Origin: Acidobacteriota bacterium
GTDB taxonomy: Bacteria; Acidobacteriota; Vicinamibacteria; Vicinamibacterales; Vicinamibacteraceae
Reading direction: 5' to 3'
Length of the DNA: 64,000 nucleotides
Assembly (NCBI GenBank): GCA_020845575.1
Contig: JADLFL010000059.1
Location: forward strand, 1 to 64,000
The position numbers and the translations under genes are program-made. A model generated the notes under the pieces. That model was not told the origin of the DNA, ran no database searches, and worked only from the letters and a program-made list of their open reading frames with translations. Of this stretch, positions 40,425-52,500 are shown one piece after another. Position 1 is the stretch's first letter. Each line of letters opens with the position of its first letter.

Positions 40425-43400
40425 ATGGCCATACTCGACACCGCCGCCCAGACGTTTGCCGGCATCACCAACGAGAACGAGTTCTTCGGGCACCACTACC
40501 TCGCCGAGGTCTTCCGGGGTGACATCCGCAATCAGCTCGACGCGTGGCTCGCGCGCGAGGAAGCAACGAAAGGAGTCGACGGCGTTGGCAGGGACGGCGG
40601 CTCCCCGAGCCGCCCTGAAATCATCCGCGCCCCGCAGAAGGTCCTGGCCGGTCTCGGCGGCCGTTGGTTCGTCGGCCGCAAGGCGCTCGCCGACGCGCGC
40701 GACGAGGACGCCTTCCGTGAGGCCTTCCTCGATCTCCAGAGACCGTTGCTCGCGGCGCTCGGCTACACGGTGGCGCCAGACGTCGCCACGCTCGTCGACG
40801 GCCATCCGTTCCGCGTGTGGTGCCGGGCGGGGCAGCACCCAGCCTCGCACGCCGCATCGCGAGTGCTGGTGATTCCTGCCGCCGCCTATCGGCACCTCGA
40901 AGACGACCTGCTCGACCAACCGATTGACGTGTCGCTGTATCCGGGAGCGGCGCCGGAGCACGCGAGAGACGCCACCTGGGCCGACTGGCTTTCGGACGCC
41001 GTCTTCGGGGCCGACGAGGGCGCGCCGCGCTTCGTCCTCCTGCTCGGTGCCGACGACTGGTTGCTGCTCGATCGGTTGAAGTGGCCCAACAACCGCGCCC
41101 TCCGCCTCTCGTGGGGTGAGATCCTCGACCGCCGAGACACGCCAACCATCGAGGCGACGGCCGCCCTGCTGCACCGGGAGAGCCTGGCGCCAGACGAGGG
41201 CACGCCGCTCCTCGACGGCCTCGACGAGAACGCGCACAAGCATGCGTTCGGCGTCAGCGAAGACCTGAAGTACGCCCTGCGTGAGGCCATCGAGTTGCTC
41301 GGCAACGAGGCAGCGAGGCAGTTGCGAGCTCAGGCCGAGGCGAAGAAGCTAAGCGTGTTTGCTGGCCGTGCGGAACTCGATGCAGAGCAACTCTCGCTCG
41401 AGTGCCTGCGGCTGATGTACCGGCTGCTGTTCGTGTTCTACATCGAGGCCCGGCCTGAACTCGGGTATGTCCCCATCCGAAGCGAGATGTACCTCAAGGG
41501 CTACAGCCTGGAAGCCCTGCGCGATCTGGAACTCGTGCAACTCGACACGCCGCGGGCGCGCGACGGACTGTTCTTCGACGACAGCCTCAGGCGCCTCTTC
41601 CGACTGATCCACGAGGGGAGCGGTGCGGCGTTGCAGCAATCGCTGCGGGATGCGGCGGAGGGCGCCAAGCCCACGGTCACCCTGGCCCCGCTGGACAGTC
41701 GACTGTTCGATCCCGAGGCGACGCCACTCCTCAATCTCGTCCGGTTCCCGAACCAGGTGTGGCAGCGCGTGATTGCGCTCCTCTCGCTCACGTCAGGCAA
41801 GGGCCGTGGCCGTCGCGGCCGGGTGAGCTACCAGCTGCTGTCCATCAACCAGCTCGGCGCCGTGTACGAGGCACTGCTCTCGTTCCGCGGGTTCTTCGCC
41901 AAGGAGGACCTGTTCGAGGTGCAGCCCGCGGCGAAGAAGACTGCCGCTGCCGCGTCGAGCGATCAGGATGACGAGGTCGAAGGCGACGAGGACGGCGATG
42001 AGGACGACGCGGACGCAGGCGAGTCCGAGGGCGCCGGCCGGCGTGGCAATCGCTCGACGCAAGGCGGAGCGGCCGGCGTGCGTCGTCGCGACGACCTCGA
42101 GGTCGGCTGGTTCGTCCCGGAGGCACGTCTTGCGGACTACGCCGAGGACGAGCGGGTCTACGAGCTCGACGAGCACGGCCATCGTCGGCTGCGTCGACAT
42201 GCGAAGGGCAGCTTCATCTACCGGCTGGCCGGGCGCGATCGCGAGAAGAGCGCGAGCTACTACACGCCGCAGGTGCTGACCGCATGCCTCGTGAAGTACG
42301 CGCTGAAGGAACTGCTGAGGCTCGACGACACCGACCCGGCGAAGCGGCTCAAGGCAGACGACATTCTCAGTCTTACGGTGGTGGAGCCGGCGATGGGAAG
42401 CGCCGCCTTCCTCAACGAGGCCGTCAACCAGCTCGCCGAGAAGTACCTCGAGCTGAAGCAGGCGGAACTCGGCACGCGCATCCCCCACGAGGCATATCCG
42501 CGCGAGTTGCAGAAGGTGCGCATGTACCTCGCCGACCGCAACGTGTTCGGCGTGGACCTCAATCCGGTGGCGGTGGAGCTCGCCGAGGTGTCGCTATGGC
42601 TCAATGCCATCTACGGCGACGCCCCGGACGAGCAGGGCCATCCGCGACCGGCGCGCGGGCCCTGGTTCGGCTACCAGCTCTTCGACGGCAACAGCCTGAT
42701 CGGCGCGCGTGCGGAGGTGTACGCCGCGACGTCCATCGCGAAGGGCGCCAAACCGGCCTGGCACGAGCAGGCTCCCCGTCGCCTCGATCCCCAGGCTCCG
42801 GATCGCCGAGCCGACGAGGTGTACCACTTCCTGCTGCCGGATCCGGGCATGGCGAGCTACACGGACAAGGTCGCGAAGGGGCTGTACGCCGACGACTTCG
42901 CACGGCTGAAAGTTTGGCGCAAGACCTTCTGCGCGCCGCTGCAGTCGTACGAGATCGCGCGCCTCCAGCAATTGAGTGCGAAGGTGGACGACCTGTGGGC
43001 CGCGCACGCTGCGCAGCTGCAGGGTGACCGGCGGGCCACGGAGGACCATCTGTCGGTGTGGCCAGCCGAGGGGCACAACGACACCATCACGTCACGGGCG
43101 TCGAAAGAGGCAATACGTCGCCAGGGGCTACTGAACGAAGACGGCGACGAGGCCACGCCTTACCGCCGCCTGAAGCTGGTGATGGACTACTGGTGCGCGC
43201 TCTGGTTTTGGCCCATTCGCGCGAGCCATCGCCTCCCCTCGCGCGACGAGTGGTGGATGGAAGTGGGCGCCATCCTCGAAGGCAACATCGTCGACGTGTC
43301 GCCCGACCTGCCGCTGCCCTTCGGGTATGACCGGCCGGGCGTCCCTCTCGTCACCGCAAATGCCCCACGGCTGCCGGAGTTCGAGGAACAGCCTGCCCTG

Positions 43401-45590
43401 GCCGTGCAGGACGTGTCGCCGCAGTTGCACGATCGTCTCGGCCGCTTGCGCATCACGAGGCTCCGCGAGGCGTTCAAGCGGATCGGCGAGGTGGAGGCGC
43501 TGGCGAAGGCTCGTCGCTTCCTGCACTGGGAGCTGGCGTTCGCCGATGTGTTCCACACGCGCGGCGGATTCGATCTCGTGCTCGGCAACCCGCCGTGGAT
43601 CAAGGTCGAGTGGAACGAGGCCGGTGTTCTCGGAGAGGCGAACCCCCTGCTGGCGCTTCGCAAGACCAGCGCATCTGAGCTGACGAGGCTCCGCGCCGAC
43701 ACGTTCGCGACATTCCCGGCACTGCAAGGGGAGTGGACGATAGAACTCGAGCAGGCAGAAGGGACGCAGGAGTTCCTGAACGCCACACAGAACTTTCCGC
43801 TACTCAGAGGGGTTCAGACGAATCTATACAAGTGCTTTCTGCCTCTCACGTGGCGCGTATCAGCGACGACAGGAGTGTCCGGGCTAGTGCACCCTGAAGG
43901 TGTTTATGACGATCCGAAGGGAGGAGTCCTTCGTGAGCCCCTCTATCGCCGACTGAGATCTCACTTTCAGTTCCAGAACGAGCTCAGTCTCTTTGGGATT
44001 AGTCACACCAGGCGATACGGTCTCAATCTGTTCGGGCCCGACCGCGCGACTGGCTTCGATCTGATCTCAAACCTATTTCACCCCAGGACGATAGATGAGT
44101 CTTACGCTCACCCCGGCAGAGGCCATGTGCCAGGCTACAAGTCTCAGGGTGAATGGGAGCTAGCTGGCCATAGAGACCGCATCGTTAGAGTTAGCGATAA
44201 CGAACTAGCCGTATTCGCATCGCTGTACGACGAGCCAGGCACGCCATCAAGTCGTGCGCGCTTGCCTTCGCTGCACGCCGGCGCCATGGCGAGCGTGCTC
44301 AGAAAGCTGGCAAGGTATCCGACGCGGCTTTCCGCTTTGGGCGATGACTACTCCTTGACGTGGATGTGGGACGAGACTCGGCAGCAGGCAGACGGCACCA
44401 TAAGCCGTAGAAAGGGAGAGTGGTTTCCCGCGACTCCTTCGGAGTTGATCATCTCAGGTCCCCACATATTCGTCTGCAACCCGTTCTACAAGTGCCCGCG
44501 TCGAGTCTGTACTGCGAATGGTCACTATGACGCTGTCGAGCTGAAGGCCTTGCCGGATGCCTACTTGCCCAGAGGCAATTTTCGGCCCATGGTCGATAGG
44601 GACGAGTACAAACGACGAATTCCGCGTGTCCCTTGGCTGAATGACGACGGGCACCGAACTCCCGTGACAGGGGACTACAGGCTTGCGGCCAGAAAGCGTC
44701 TCGCTCAGTCGGGCGAGCGAACGCTTGTGTGCGCACTCGTCCCTCCAAATGTCGCCCACGTGATCAGCTGCGTAAGTGCTTCTTTTCGATCCCGAGAAGC
44801 ACTGTTGGCTACTTCTGCCGCAGCATCTTCAATTGTCCTCGACTTCTTTGTGAAGTCAGCAGGGTGGGCCGACCTTACCGCAAGCGGAACGAAATTGTTT
44901 CCTTTGCTTCCGTATTCAATGGACTTAGGCACTCGCGTACTAGCGTTGAACTGCTTAACTCGAGATTACGCGCGCCTTTGGGGATCTGCGATTGGAGCGG
45001 CAGCGCGCAGCCAATCGTGGAGCCAGCCGAACAATCCGAGATTGCCGCAGAACTTCTTCGCAGAGTTGACCTCGGAGTGGACACCCGCTTGCGCGCTACG
45101 CAATGACTATGCACGCCGATTGGCGCTGGTAGAGCTCGACGTCTTAGTAGCGCGGGCTCTTGGCCTCACACTAGACGAACTCCAGCTCATTTACCGAGTG
45201 CAGTTTGCGATCGTAGCGCAAAACGAGTCCGATACCTGGTACGACATGCACGGTAGCGTCGCGTTCACGGCAAATCGAGGACTTCCCGGCGTTGGCCTTC
45301 CGCGCAGAGGCGGCCCAGGGAACCCTGCGACTCGCATTACATACGTGGATGGGCGAACTGTTTCCGGCAACGCGGGTTGGGAGGACGTGTGCGAAGTGCC
45401 TGAGGGCACCGTCATCGAACAGGAGGTCCTCGACGACACGCTCCCGAACGGCCCGCATAAGAAGACCCGTCGCTGGGTCGCGCCGTTCGCGCTTGCGAAC
45501 CGCGAGGACGATTACCGCATTGCGTGGGAGTACTTCCAGTCCCGGAGTGCGGTCGACGCCGCCGGCAACGAGGCTTTGCGGCACGGCTAA
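40425..45590 (+). CDS. PglX/Eco57I-like adenine DNA methyltransferase (DrmMI-like)
   Basis: This 1721-aa protein has the N6-adenine methyltransferase pattern. SASYYTPQVLTACLVKYALK precedes motif I PAMGSAAF at 655-662, then NVFGVDLNPVAVELAEVSLW and motif IV NPPW at 1055-1058. An acidic run of D, E and G (about 512-541) precedes the catalytic core. The N-terminal 500 residues are helical and unassigned. ATG 40425 was chosen; the upstream frame overlaps the SNF2 gene. From about 43780 to 45300 (residues about 1119-1626) GC content is much lower, and this covers the expected target-recognition part. In BREX and DISARM such enzymes mark host DNA. Confidence 0.88.
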   Translation: MAILDTAAQTFAGITNENEFFGHHYLAEVFRGDIRNQLDAWLAREEATKGVDGVGRDGGSPSRPEIIRAPQKVLAGLGGRWFVGRKALADARDEDAFREAFLDLQRPLLAALGYTVAPDVATLVDGHPFRVWCRAGQHPASHAASRVLVIPAAAYRHLEDDLLDQPIDVSLYPGAAPEHARDATWADWLSDAVFGADEGAPRFVLLLGADDWLLLDRLKWPNNRALRLSWGEILDRRDTPTIEATAALLHRESLAPDEGTPLLDGLDENAHKHAFGVSEDLKYALREAIELLGNEAARQLRAQAEAKKLSVFAGRAELDAEQLSLECLRLMYRLLFVFYIEARPELGYVPIRSEMYLKGYSLEALRDLELVQLDTPRARDGLFFDDSLRRLFRLIHEGSGAALQQSLRDAAEGAKPTVTLAPLDSRLFDPEATPLLNLVRFPNQVWQRVIALLSLTSGKGRGRRGRVSYQLLSINQLGAVYEALLSFRGFFAKEDLFEVQPAAKKTAAAASSDQDDEVEGDEDGDEDDADAGESEGAGRRGNRSTQGGAAGVRRRDDLEVGWFVPEARLADYAEDERVYELDEHGHRRLRRHAKGSFIYRLAGRDREKSASYYTPQVLTACLVKYALKELLRLDDTDPAKRLKADDILSLTVVEPAMGSAAFLNEAVNQLAEKYLELKQAELGTRIPHEAYPRELQKVRMYLADRNVFGVDLNPVAVELAEVSLWLNAIYGDAPDEQGHPRPARGPWFGYQLFDGNSLIGARAEVYAATSIAKGAKPAWHEQAPRRLDPQAPDRRADEVYHFLLPDPGMASYTDKVAKGLYADDFARLKVWRKTFCAPLQSYEIARLQQLSAKVDDLWAAHAAQLQGDRRATEDHLSVWPAEGHNDTITSRASKEAIRRQGLLNEDGDEATPYRRLKLVMDYWCALWFWPIRASHRLPSRDEWWMEVGAILEGNIVDVSPDLPLPFGYDRPGVPLVTANAPRLPEFEEQPALAVQDVSPQLHDRLGRLRITRLREAFKRIGEVEALAKARRFLHWELAFADVFHTRGGFDLVLGNPPWIKVEWNEAGVLGEANPLLALRKTSASELTRLRADTFATFPALQGEWTIELEQAEGTQEFLNATQNFPLLRGVQTNLYKCFLPLTWRVSATTGVSGLVHPEGVYDDPKGGVLREPLYRRLRSHFQFQNELSLFGISHTRRYGLNLFGPDRATGFDLISNLFHPRTIDESYAHPGRGHVPGYKSQGEWELAGHRDRIVRVSDNELAVFASLYDEPGTPSSRARLPSLHAGAMASVLRKLARYPTRLSALGDDYSLTWMWDETRQQADGTISRRKGEWFPATPSELIISGPHIFVCNPFYKCPRRVCTANGHYDAVELKALPDAYLPRGNFRPMVDRDEYKRRIPRVPWLNDDGHRTPVTGDYRLAARKRLAQSGERTLVCALVPPNVAHVISCVSASFRSREALLATSAAASSIVLDFFVKSAGWADLTASGTKLFPLLPYSMDLGTRVLALNCLTRDYARLWGSAIGAAARSQSWSQPNNPRLPQNFFAELTSEWTPACALRNDYARRLALVELDVLVARALGLTLDELQLIYRVQFAIVAQNESDTWYDMHGSVAFTANRGLPGVGLPRRGGPGNPATRITYVDGRTVSGNAGWEDVCEVPEGTVIEQEVLDDTLPNGPHKKTRRWVAPFALANREDDYRIAWEYFQSRSAVDAAGNEALRHG

Positions 45591-46453
45591 CGCTTCATGT
45601 GCTCCTCCGCTTCGGCAATCTCGAAGAACTCGTCCTGTGTGATGATCAAGGATCCGAGACCGCGCGCCGTCCTGAGCTTGAGTGTGTCGTCGAATCCCAT
45701 CAGCTCGCCTTGCACCAACGCCGCCGCTGTCGGCAACGCAGAAGCCTTCATTCCGATGAAGCCCCCAAGCTTTTCGACGTATGGATAGAGCCGCGAAGGC
45801 CGTGGCCAGTCGTGGATGCGTCCTGTGAACACGAACGTGTTGCCCTTGATGCGCTTCGGTAGCGTCCTCCTCCGCGGCGCTGGATCAGGCTCCTTGCGTG
45901 TGCGCTCGCGGAGCCGCGCCGCCTCGGCCAGGTTGTCCTTGCGCTCTTGCCAAGCAGCGCGGTATGCGGCGAACCAGTCGGGCGTCACGGGAGTGGCATA
46001 TGCGCCGTGGAACATCGCCTCGAACTGGGCCGCGAGGTCGGAGATGGCCTGGCGGTCCTCGATGAGGACATTGGCCTCGTAGTTGGCGGCCAAGCCACCG
46101 CCTGTCAGATTCGATGAGCCGACGATGGCGGCGGTGTCGCCGAAGACCCACAGCTTCGCGTGAAATGCCCGCGCCGCTGGCGAGGCGAAGCGCTTCACGG
46201 TGAACGAGGTCAGGTGCTGCCCGACAAGGTCTTGGAGGGCTGCGATGGCCTCGGGATGCGTTGGCAGGTCGGTCCCGAACAGGAACTCTCCAGTGGAGCC
46301 CCGTTTCAGTGCCGCCTGCAGGTCCGGAAGCAACTGCTCCAGCCCAGTGGCACTGACCAGGGCCATCGCGACATGAAAGGTGCTGGACCTGGCGATGTGC
46401 TGGCGAACTGCCTTGATGAGAGCATCTTCCTTGACGAGCGCGGTAACGGACAT
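45587..46453 (-). CDS. Phospholipase D-like nuclease fused to a BRCT domain
   Basis: This 288-aa protein lies on the opposite strand. The PLD part (residues about 1-170) has FHAKLWVFGD with H98 and K100, then AAIVGSSNLTGGGL. A single HxK motif suggests it acts as a dimer, as in DrmC. Residues about 198-284 look like a BRCT domain: GNTFVFTGRIHDWPRPSRLY, YVEKLGGFIG, LVQGELMG and SLIITQDEFFEIAEA mirror the C-terminal domain of NAD-dependent DNA ligase. ATG 46453 was chosen because it starts the conserved part. Its 3' end overlaps the methyltransferase stop by four bases, tail to tail. Confidence 0.82.
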   Translation of the reverse strand: MSVTALVKEDALIKAVRQHIARSSTFHVAMALVSATGLEQLLPDLQAALKRGSTGEFLFGTDLPTHPEAIAALQDLVGQHLTSFTVKRFASPAARAFHAKLWVFGDTAAIVGSSNLTGGGLAANYEANVLIEDRQAISDLAAQFEAMFHGAYATPVTPDWFAAYRAAWQERKDNLAEAARLRERTRKEPDPAPRRRTLPKRIKGNTFVFTGRIHDWPRPSRLYPYVEKLGGFIGMKASALPTAAALVQGELMGFDDTLKLRTARGLGSLIITQDEFFEIAEAEEHMKR

Positions 46454-46568
46454 CGACGATTCCTCGAAAGAGTAGCGGCCAAGCAAGAGCATAACGGCGA
46501 CAGCAGATGCCCCGATCTGAGTGGTCGTGGCCGTGTCTCGATGCGTCGGATAAGATGCGGTCGCCGAG
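46454..46568. promoter_or_regulatory. Divergent promoter region of PLD-BRCT and helicase 2
   Basis: The 115 bases between the two divergent starts must carry promoters for both directions. No consensus box, operator palindrome or strong ribosome site is obvious by eye. A longer minus-strand frame to 46702 runs through here but looks non-coding. Confidence 0.4.
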
Positions 46569-49500
46569 ATGCTGCCATCAATCCTCGCCCACGAACTCAG
46601 CGAGAGTACCCGCCGGTTTTTGATCACGGCGTTCGAGCCCGCAGACGCGTACTTCGGCGGCATCGTGCGCCGGTTCGTGGACACACCGGGTGCCATCGGC
46701 AAGGGGCCGTACCTGCAGCTCGGCCTCCCGTTTCGAGCAGGGACGGGGGCCCGCGCGTTCTTCCCTCGATTCGAGACCGAACACCCCGGCTTCAGTCACC
46801 AGGAGCACGCCTGGCGACGCCTCCGGAGCGATGCGGCGCCGTCCAATACGCTGGTCGTGACCGGCACGGGCAGTGGCAAGACCGAGTGCTTTCTCTATCC
46901 GGTGCTCGATCACTGCGCCAGACAGAAAGAGCAGGGCGCGGCACGCGGCATCAAGGCGCTCGTCATCTACCCGATGAACGCGCTCGCCAACGACCAGGCG
47001 CGCCGCTTCGCCGAAGTGGTCGCCCGTACGCCAGCGTTCGCCGGGCTCCGCGTCGGCATGTATATCGGAGGCGGCGGGCAAGGCAGCGCCGTGATGACGC
47101 CCACGACGGTCATCACCGATCGCGACACGCTGCGCAAGGCACCGCCCGACGTCCTGCTCACCAACTACAAGATGCTCGATTACCTGCTGGTGCGGCCGAA
47201 GGACCGCAGCTTGTGGGCGCACAACGCGCCGGACACCCTCCGGTACGTGGTGGTGGACGAACTGCACACGTTCGATGGCGCGCAAGGGACCGACCTCGCG
47301 CTGCTGTTGCGTCGCCTCCGCGCACGGCTGGGCACGCCTCCTGAACACGTCGTCTGCGTGGGCACCTCCGCAACGCTCGGGGATGGCGACACGGCGCCGC
47401 TCCGCACCTACGCCGGGCAGGTGTTCGCGAGCGCGTTCGAGGTCGAGTCGGTGGTCGCTGAAGACCGCGACTCGGTGGCGCAGTTCCTGGGCGAAGCGCC
47501 GATCAACCATCTGCTGCAGTCGCGCGACGACTTCGCCGAGATCCTCGACGCGCAGCGATATCGCTCGCAGGCCGAGGCCATCGCTGCGTGGTTTCCGGTG
47601 TTCTTCGCTGGCGAGGCCGTGCCAACTGACGTGTCGGATCCGGCCTGGCGATGCGCGCTCGGCCGCCTGCTCAAGCAGCACCTCCTCGTACACAACCTCC
47701 TGCGCGTGCTGAAGGGCGGCATCGGCGAGTGGAGCGTGCTGTGTGAGCAACTGACTGGCCCCATGCCAGCGGCCGCGCGCCCGCACGCGCCACGCGTGCT
47801 CGACGCTCTTGTGGCCCTCCTCGCTTGGGCGCGCGACGTGAAGGACCCGAACCTGCCGCTGGTCACCGTGCGTGTGCAGCTATGGATGCGTGAATTGCGT
47901 CGGCTCGTGGCCAGCGTCGTGCCCCTCGCCACGGGCGGCGACAACGCGCCTGTCGACCTGCCCGCGCTGCGGACCGCAGCCGACCTGAAGGCCGCGCGCG
48001 AGGGTCTGCACCTCCCGCTCGTGCAGTGCATCGAGTGCCATACGACCGCGTGGGTGGGCCTTCGGCAGAGCGGTTCCGTGAAGGTCGACTCGGTCCTGGA
48101 GGCCATCTACAACGCGTGGTTTAGGTCGGCGCCAGAACTGGTGCGGCTCTATGGAGACGCGACACTCGACCTGCCATGCCAGCGGTACCTGTGCGGCGCG
48201 TGCGGCAGATTGAACGACAGCCCTGGCACGTGTGCGGACTGCCGGCACTTGGGCCTCGTGCCTGTGTTCGAGCTGCAGGACTATCAACAGAGCAAGCGCG
48301 GCGACGTCACGTACAACTGGCACGACAAGACCTGCCCCGCGTGCGGTGCCCACGATCGCCTGCTGCTCCTCGGCGCGCGTAACGCGACGCTCGGCGCACA
48401 GCTGATTGAGCAGGGCTGGGCCACGCCGTACAACGACGACAAGAAGCTGATCGCCTTCTCCGATTCGGTGCAGGATGCCGCGCATCGCGCTGGTTTCTTC
48501 GGTAGCCGCACCTACCGGAACAACATCCGCATGGCCATCGCGCGCGTCGTCGATGCCCTCGCGCAGCCATCGGTGCCCTGGACCAGTCTGCTGGATCAGT
48601 TGCCGACATGGTTGCTCGATCCGGCGCGCTTGGGGCACCTGACGCCCGAGGCCTTCGTCTCCGAGTTCATCGGTCCCGACATGCTGTGGCAGCACCCATG
48701 GGAGGCGCTGCAGCGGGACGGCTCGCTGCCGGCCGGCAGCAAGTTACTGGCTCGCGTGCGCAAGAGGCTGGCCTGGGAGGCCGTCGCCGAGTTCACCTAT
48801 CTCTCCCGGCGGGGGCGCACCCTCGACCGCCTGGCGTTCGCCACCCTCACCTTGCCCGCCGATGCGCTCGAGCCGTCCGTCGATGCCGTGCATCGCCGCC
48901 TGGTCGAAGCCTTCGGGCTACGCGAGGTGACGCGCGATCAGGTGCGCCACTGGCTGTGGGGCATCGTGTTGCACCTCCGGCAGCGCGGCGCGATCACCCA
49001 CGACGAGATGAAGGGGTACGCGTTGTCGGGGTGGCTGGGCACGCTGACCTTCGATCGCGGACGACGGGACTGGCTGCCGCCGATCGGTCCTTTCAGTCAC
49101 CATCCGCAATTGCTGACCCTGGGCAAGCACCGCGACTTCGAGGTGCTGATCGACCGTGGGCGCAGCTGGTACGAGCAATGGCTTCGCGTGACCATCGGCC
49201 ACGGCCTGCTTCTGCCGAAGGGCTCCGAGCGAGAACTCTACGAGACGGCGCTGTCGGAATTGATCGCAGCAGACGTGTTGCAGCCCTTCGACGGCCGGGA
49301 CGGCCGCGCGATAGCACTGCGGGCCGAGCGGCTGGAGGTGGACCGCGACGCCGTGCAGCTCGGTGCCTCAAGTGGTACCCGTGAGCTGACCGTCTCACGC
49401 GCCCTTGCTCCAGTGGTGCTCGGCATGCCGTGCCTCGACGCAATGCACGAACGCTACACGGGGATCGTCGAGCCAGACGATGCCGAGATGTGGATGGTGC

Positions 49501-52500
49501 GCAGGTACCGCCACGGCGACATCCGCCGAGTGATTGCCGCCGAGCACACCGGCCTGCTCGAGCGTGACGAGCGCGAGGCGCTCGAGGACCGGTTCAAGGC
49601 GAAGCCGTCAGACGCCAAGCCGTGGTACGAGAACCTGCTGTCGGCCACGCCGACGCTGGAGATGGGCGTGGACATCGGCAGTCTGTCGTCATTGCTGCTG
49701 TGTTCCGTGCCTCCCTCGCAGGCCAGCTTCCTGCAGCGTGTGGGCCGGGCCGGTCGCCGCGATGGCAATGCCATCGTGGTGACGCTTGCCGACGGCGCCA
49801 GCCCCCACGATCTCTACTTCTACGAGGAGCCGTTCGAGATGATGGCGGGCGAGGTGGCGCCGCCGGGCACGTTCCTGCAGGCGCCGGAAGTGCTGCGTCG
49901 CCAGCTACTGGCCTTCTGCCTCGACACCTGGGTCGCCAGCGGCATCGCGGCCACTGCGTTCCCCGACAAGACCAAGCCGGCGCTCGACGCCGTCGAGCGC
50001 AAGGACGAGGCACGCTTTCCGTACAACTTCCTCAACTTCGTGCAGAACGACGAGCACGGCCTGTTGGACCGGTTTGTCGCGCTCCTCGACTACCAGCCTC
50101 AAGACGAAGTCGAGCGCCGCGGCGTGGTTCGTGTCCTCAACCGGCTGCGCGAGTACATGTTCGGTGAGGGCGGTGTCGATGCCCTGCGCGTGGGCCTCCT
50201 GAAGGTGCTCGAGGAGCTTCGCCGCGAGCGCCACGCGTATCTCGAGCGGGCCAGGGACATCAAGAAGGAGATTGAAAGACTCAAGCAGCAGCCGAAGGAC
50301 GAGGCACGGGACGCGCAACTGCGCGACCACATCCGCGAGCGCGGCAAGCTGCTGGAACTCGCGAAGGGCATCAGCGACCGCGACCTGCTCAACACTTTCA
50401 CCGACGCGGGCCTGTTGCCCAACTACGCCTTCCCCGAGGCGGGCGTCGAGCTGAAGTCGCTGCTCTGGCGGCGCCGGCATGCCGACGATGAGCCCGGTGG
50501 CGGGCTGTACGTCACCATCACGCAGCGCTTCGAGCGCCCAGCGGCGTCGGCCCTGTCGGAGTTCGCCCCGGAGAACCGGTTCTACGCCAACCAGCGCCGC
50601 GTGCAGATCGACCAGATCAACATGCAGCTCGCGAAGACGGAGGACTGGCGGTTGTGCCCGTCCTGCCATCATCTCGAGAACGTGCTCGTGAGCGGCGATG
50701 CCCACCCGGCGTGCCCGCGATGTGGGAGCGCGATGTGGGGTGATATCCAGCAACGCCGCACGCTTCTGCGCTTCCGCCAGGCCGTCGCGAACGCCAACGA
50801 CGAGAAGTCCCGCATCGACGATCGTAGTGACGACCGCGAGCCCCGCTTCTTCATCCGCCAGTTGCTGGTGGATTTCGACCCGAACGACGTGGTCGTCGCC
50901 TGGCGTCTGCAGGACGAGCACCTCGCGTTCGGCTTCGAGTCGATCCGCCGGGCGCAGTTCCGCGACATCAACTTTGGCGAGATGGGGCGGCAGGGCGTGT
51001 CGTTCAGTGTGGCCGACTGGGAAACGACACGTCCCGGCTTCAAGGTGTGCCGGCACTGCGGGATGGTGCAGACGCCGCCGCCGAGGCGACGGCCTGGCGA
51101 GAAGCCAGGCCCGGTGCAGAAGCACGCGCGCGACTGCCAGTGGTGGGGCAAGGACCTGCCCGAAGCGGTCCTGGACTGTCTGTACCTCTATCGCGAGTTC
51201 TCGTCCGAGGCCGTGCGCATCCTGGTGCCATACACACGCACCGGCTTGAACGAGACGGTGCTGCAGTCGTTCATGGCGGCCTTGCAGCTGGGGCTGAAGC
51301 GGCACTACGGCGGCAAGGTGGATCACCTACGCATCACCACGCAGGAAGAGCCAGGAGCGGACCAGGGCCCGAAGCGTCACTATGTGCTGCTCTACGACTC
51401 GGTCCCCGGAGGCACGGGCTACCTGCACCAACTCCTCAGTGAGGACGCCCAGACGCTCACGCAGGTGCTGCAGAAGGCGTACGCGACGCTGCGGGCCTGC
51501 CCTTGTAATGCAGTGCCGGAGAAGGACGGCTGCTACCGCTGCCTGTACCAGTATCGTCAGGGGCGGGCATTGTCGAAGGTCTCGCGCCGTGCTGCGGAGG
51601 ACCTGCTTGGGGAGCTGCTCGGCAGCATCGAGCACCTCGAACGGGTCAAGTCGCTCTCCGAGATCCACATCAACGCGCAGCTGGACTCGATCCTCGAGGG
51701 GCAGTTCATCGAGTGTCTCAGCCGCATCGGCGGCACGGCGGGCCTCCCGAAGATCAAGGTCACCCAGGACATCGTGCAGGGCAGGACGGGCTACCTGCTC
51801 GAGGTGGGCGCCGAGCGCTACTGGGTTCGGCTGCAGGTGGACGTTGGCCCCGACGATGGGGTGGGCGCGTTCGTCAGGCCCGACTTCGTGATCCAGCCGG
51901 TGCGCGGTACTTCGACTCGCCGGCCCATCGCGGTCTTCGCCGACGGCTGGGCCTATCACCGCGGCGCGGTGCGCGCCGATGCGCAGAAGCGTTCGGCGCT
52001 GGTGGCGAGCGAGAAGTATTGGGTATGGTCGGTCGTCTGGGAAGACGTGCAGGCGGCGCTCGCAGGGAACGTCGAGGCGACCCAGGACGTGATGGCCGCG
52101 CACGCGCGCCTTGGGGTTTCGGATCCGCTTGTCGTGAAGGTGCGATCGAGTCTGGGCCGCGGCTCCGGCACTATCAGCGAACACGCCGTGGCGCGCCTGG
52201 TGCGCTGGCTGTCCGATCCGGCTGATGATCCGGACGATGGAGCCTTACGGCGACGACAGCGCGAGGCTGCGGTGCTCGCGGCGCGCCTGATTGTGCATCC
52301 CCAGTCGCCGGACATCCCCGCGGCGCGAGGTGCGCTACAAGCCGTGGCAGCCGCCCTGCCTGATGGCCATCACGAGGCACCTCTGGATGCCGCGGTCGGA
52401 TGGTCGAAGGAGCCCTTGCGTGCGGCCGTCGTCAGGTTGGCATGGCCGCAGGCGTACATGCGCGGTGACTTCTCTGCAGGGTTTGGCGCGATCACCCTTG

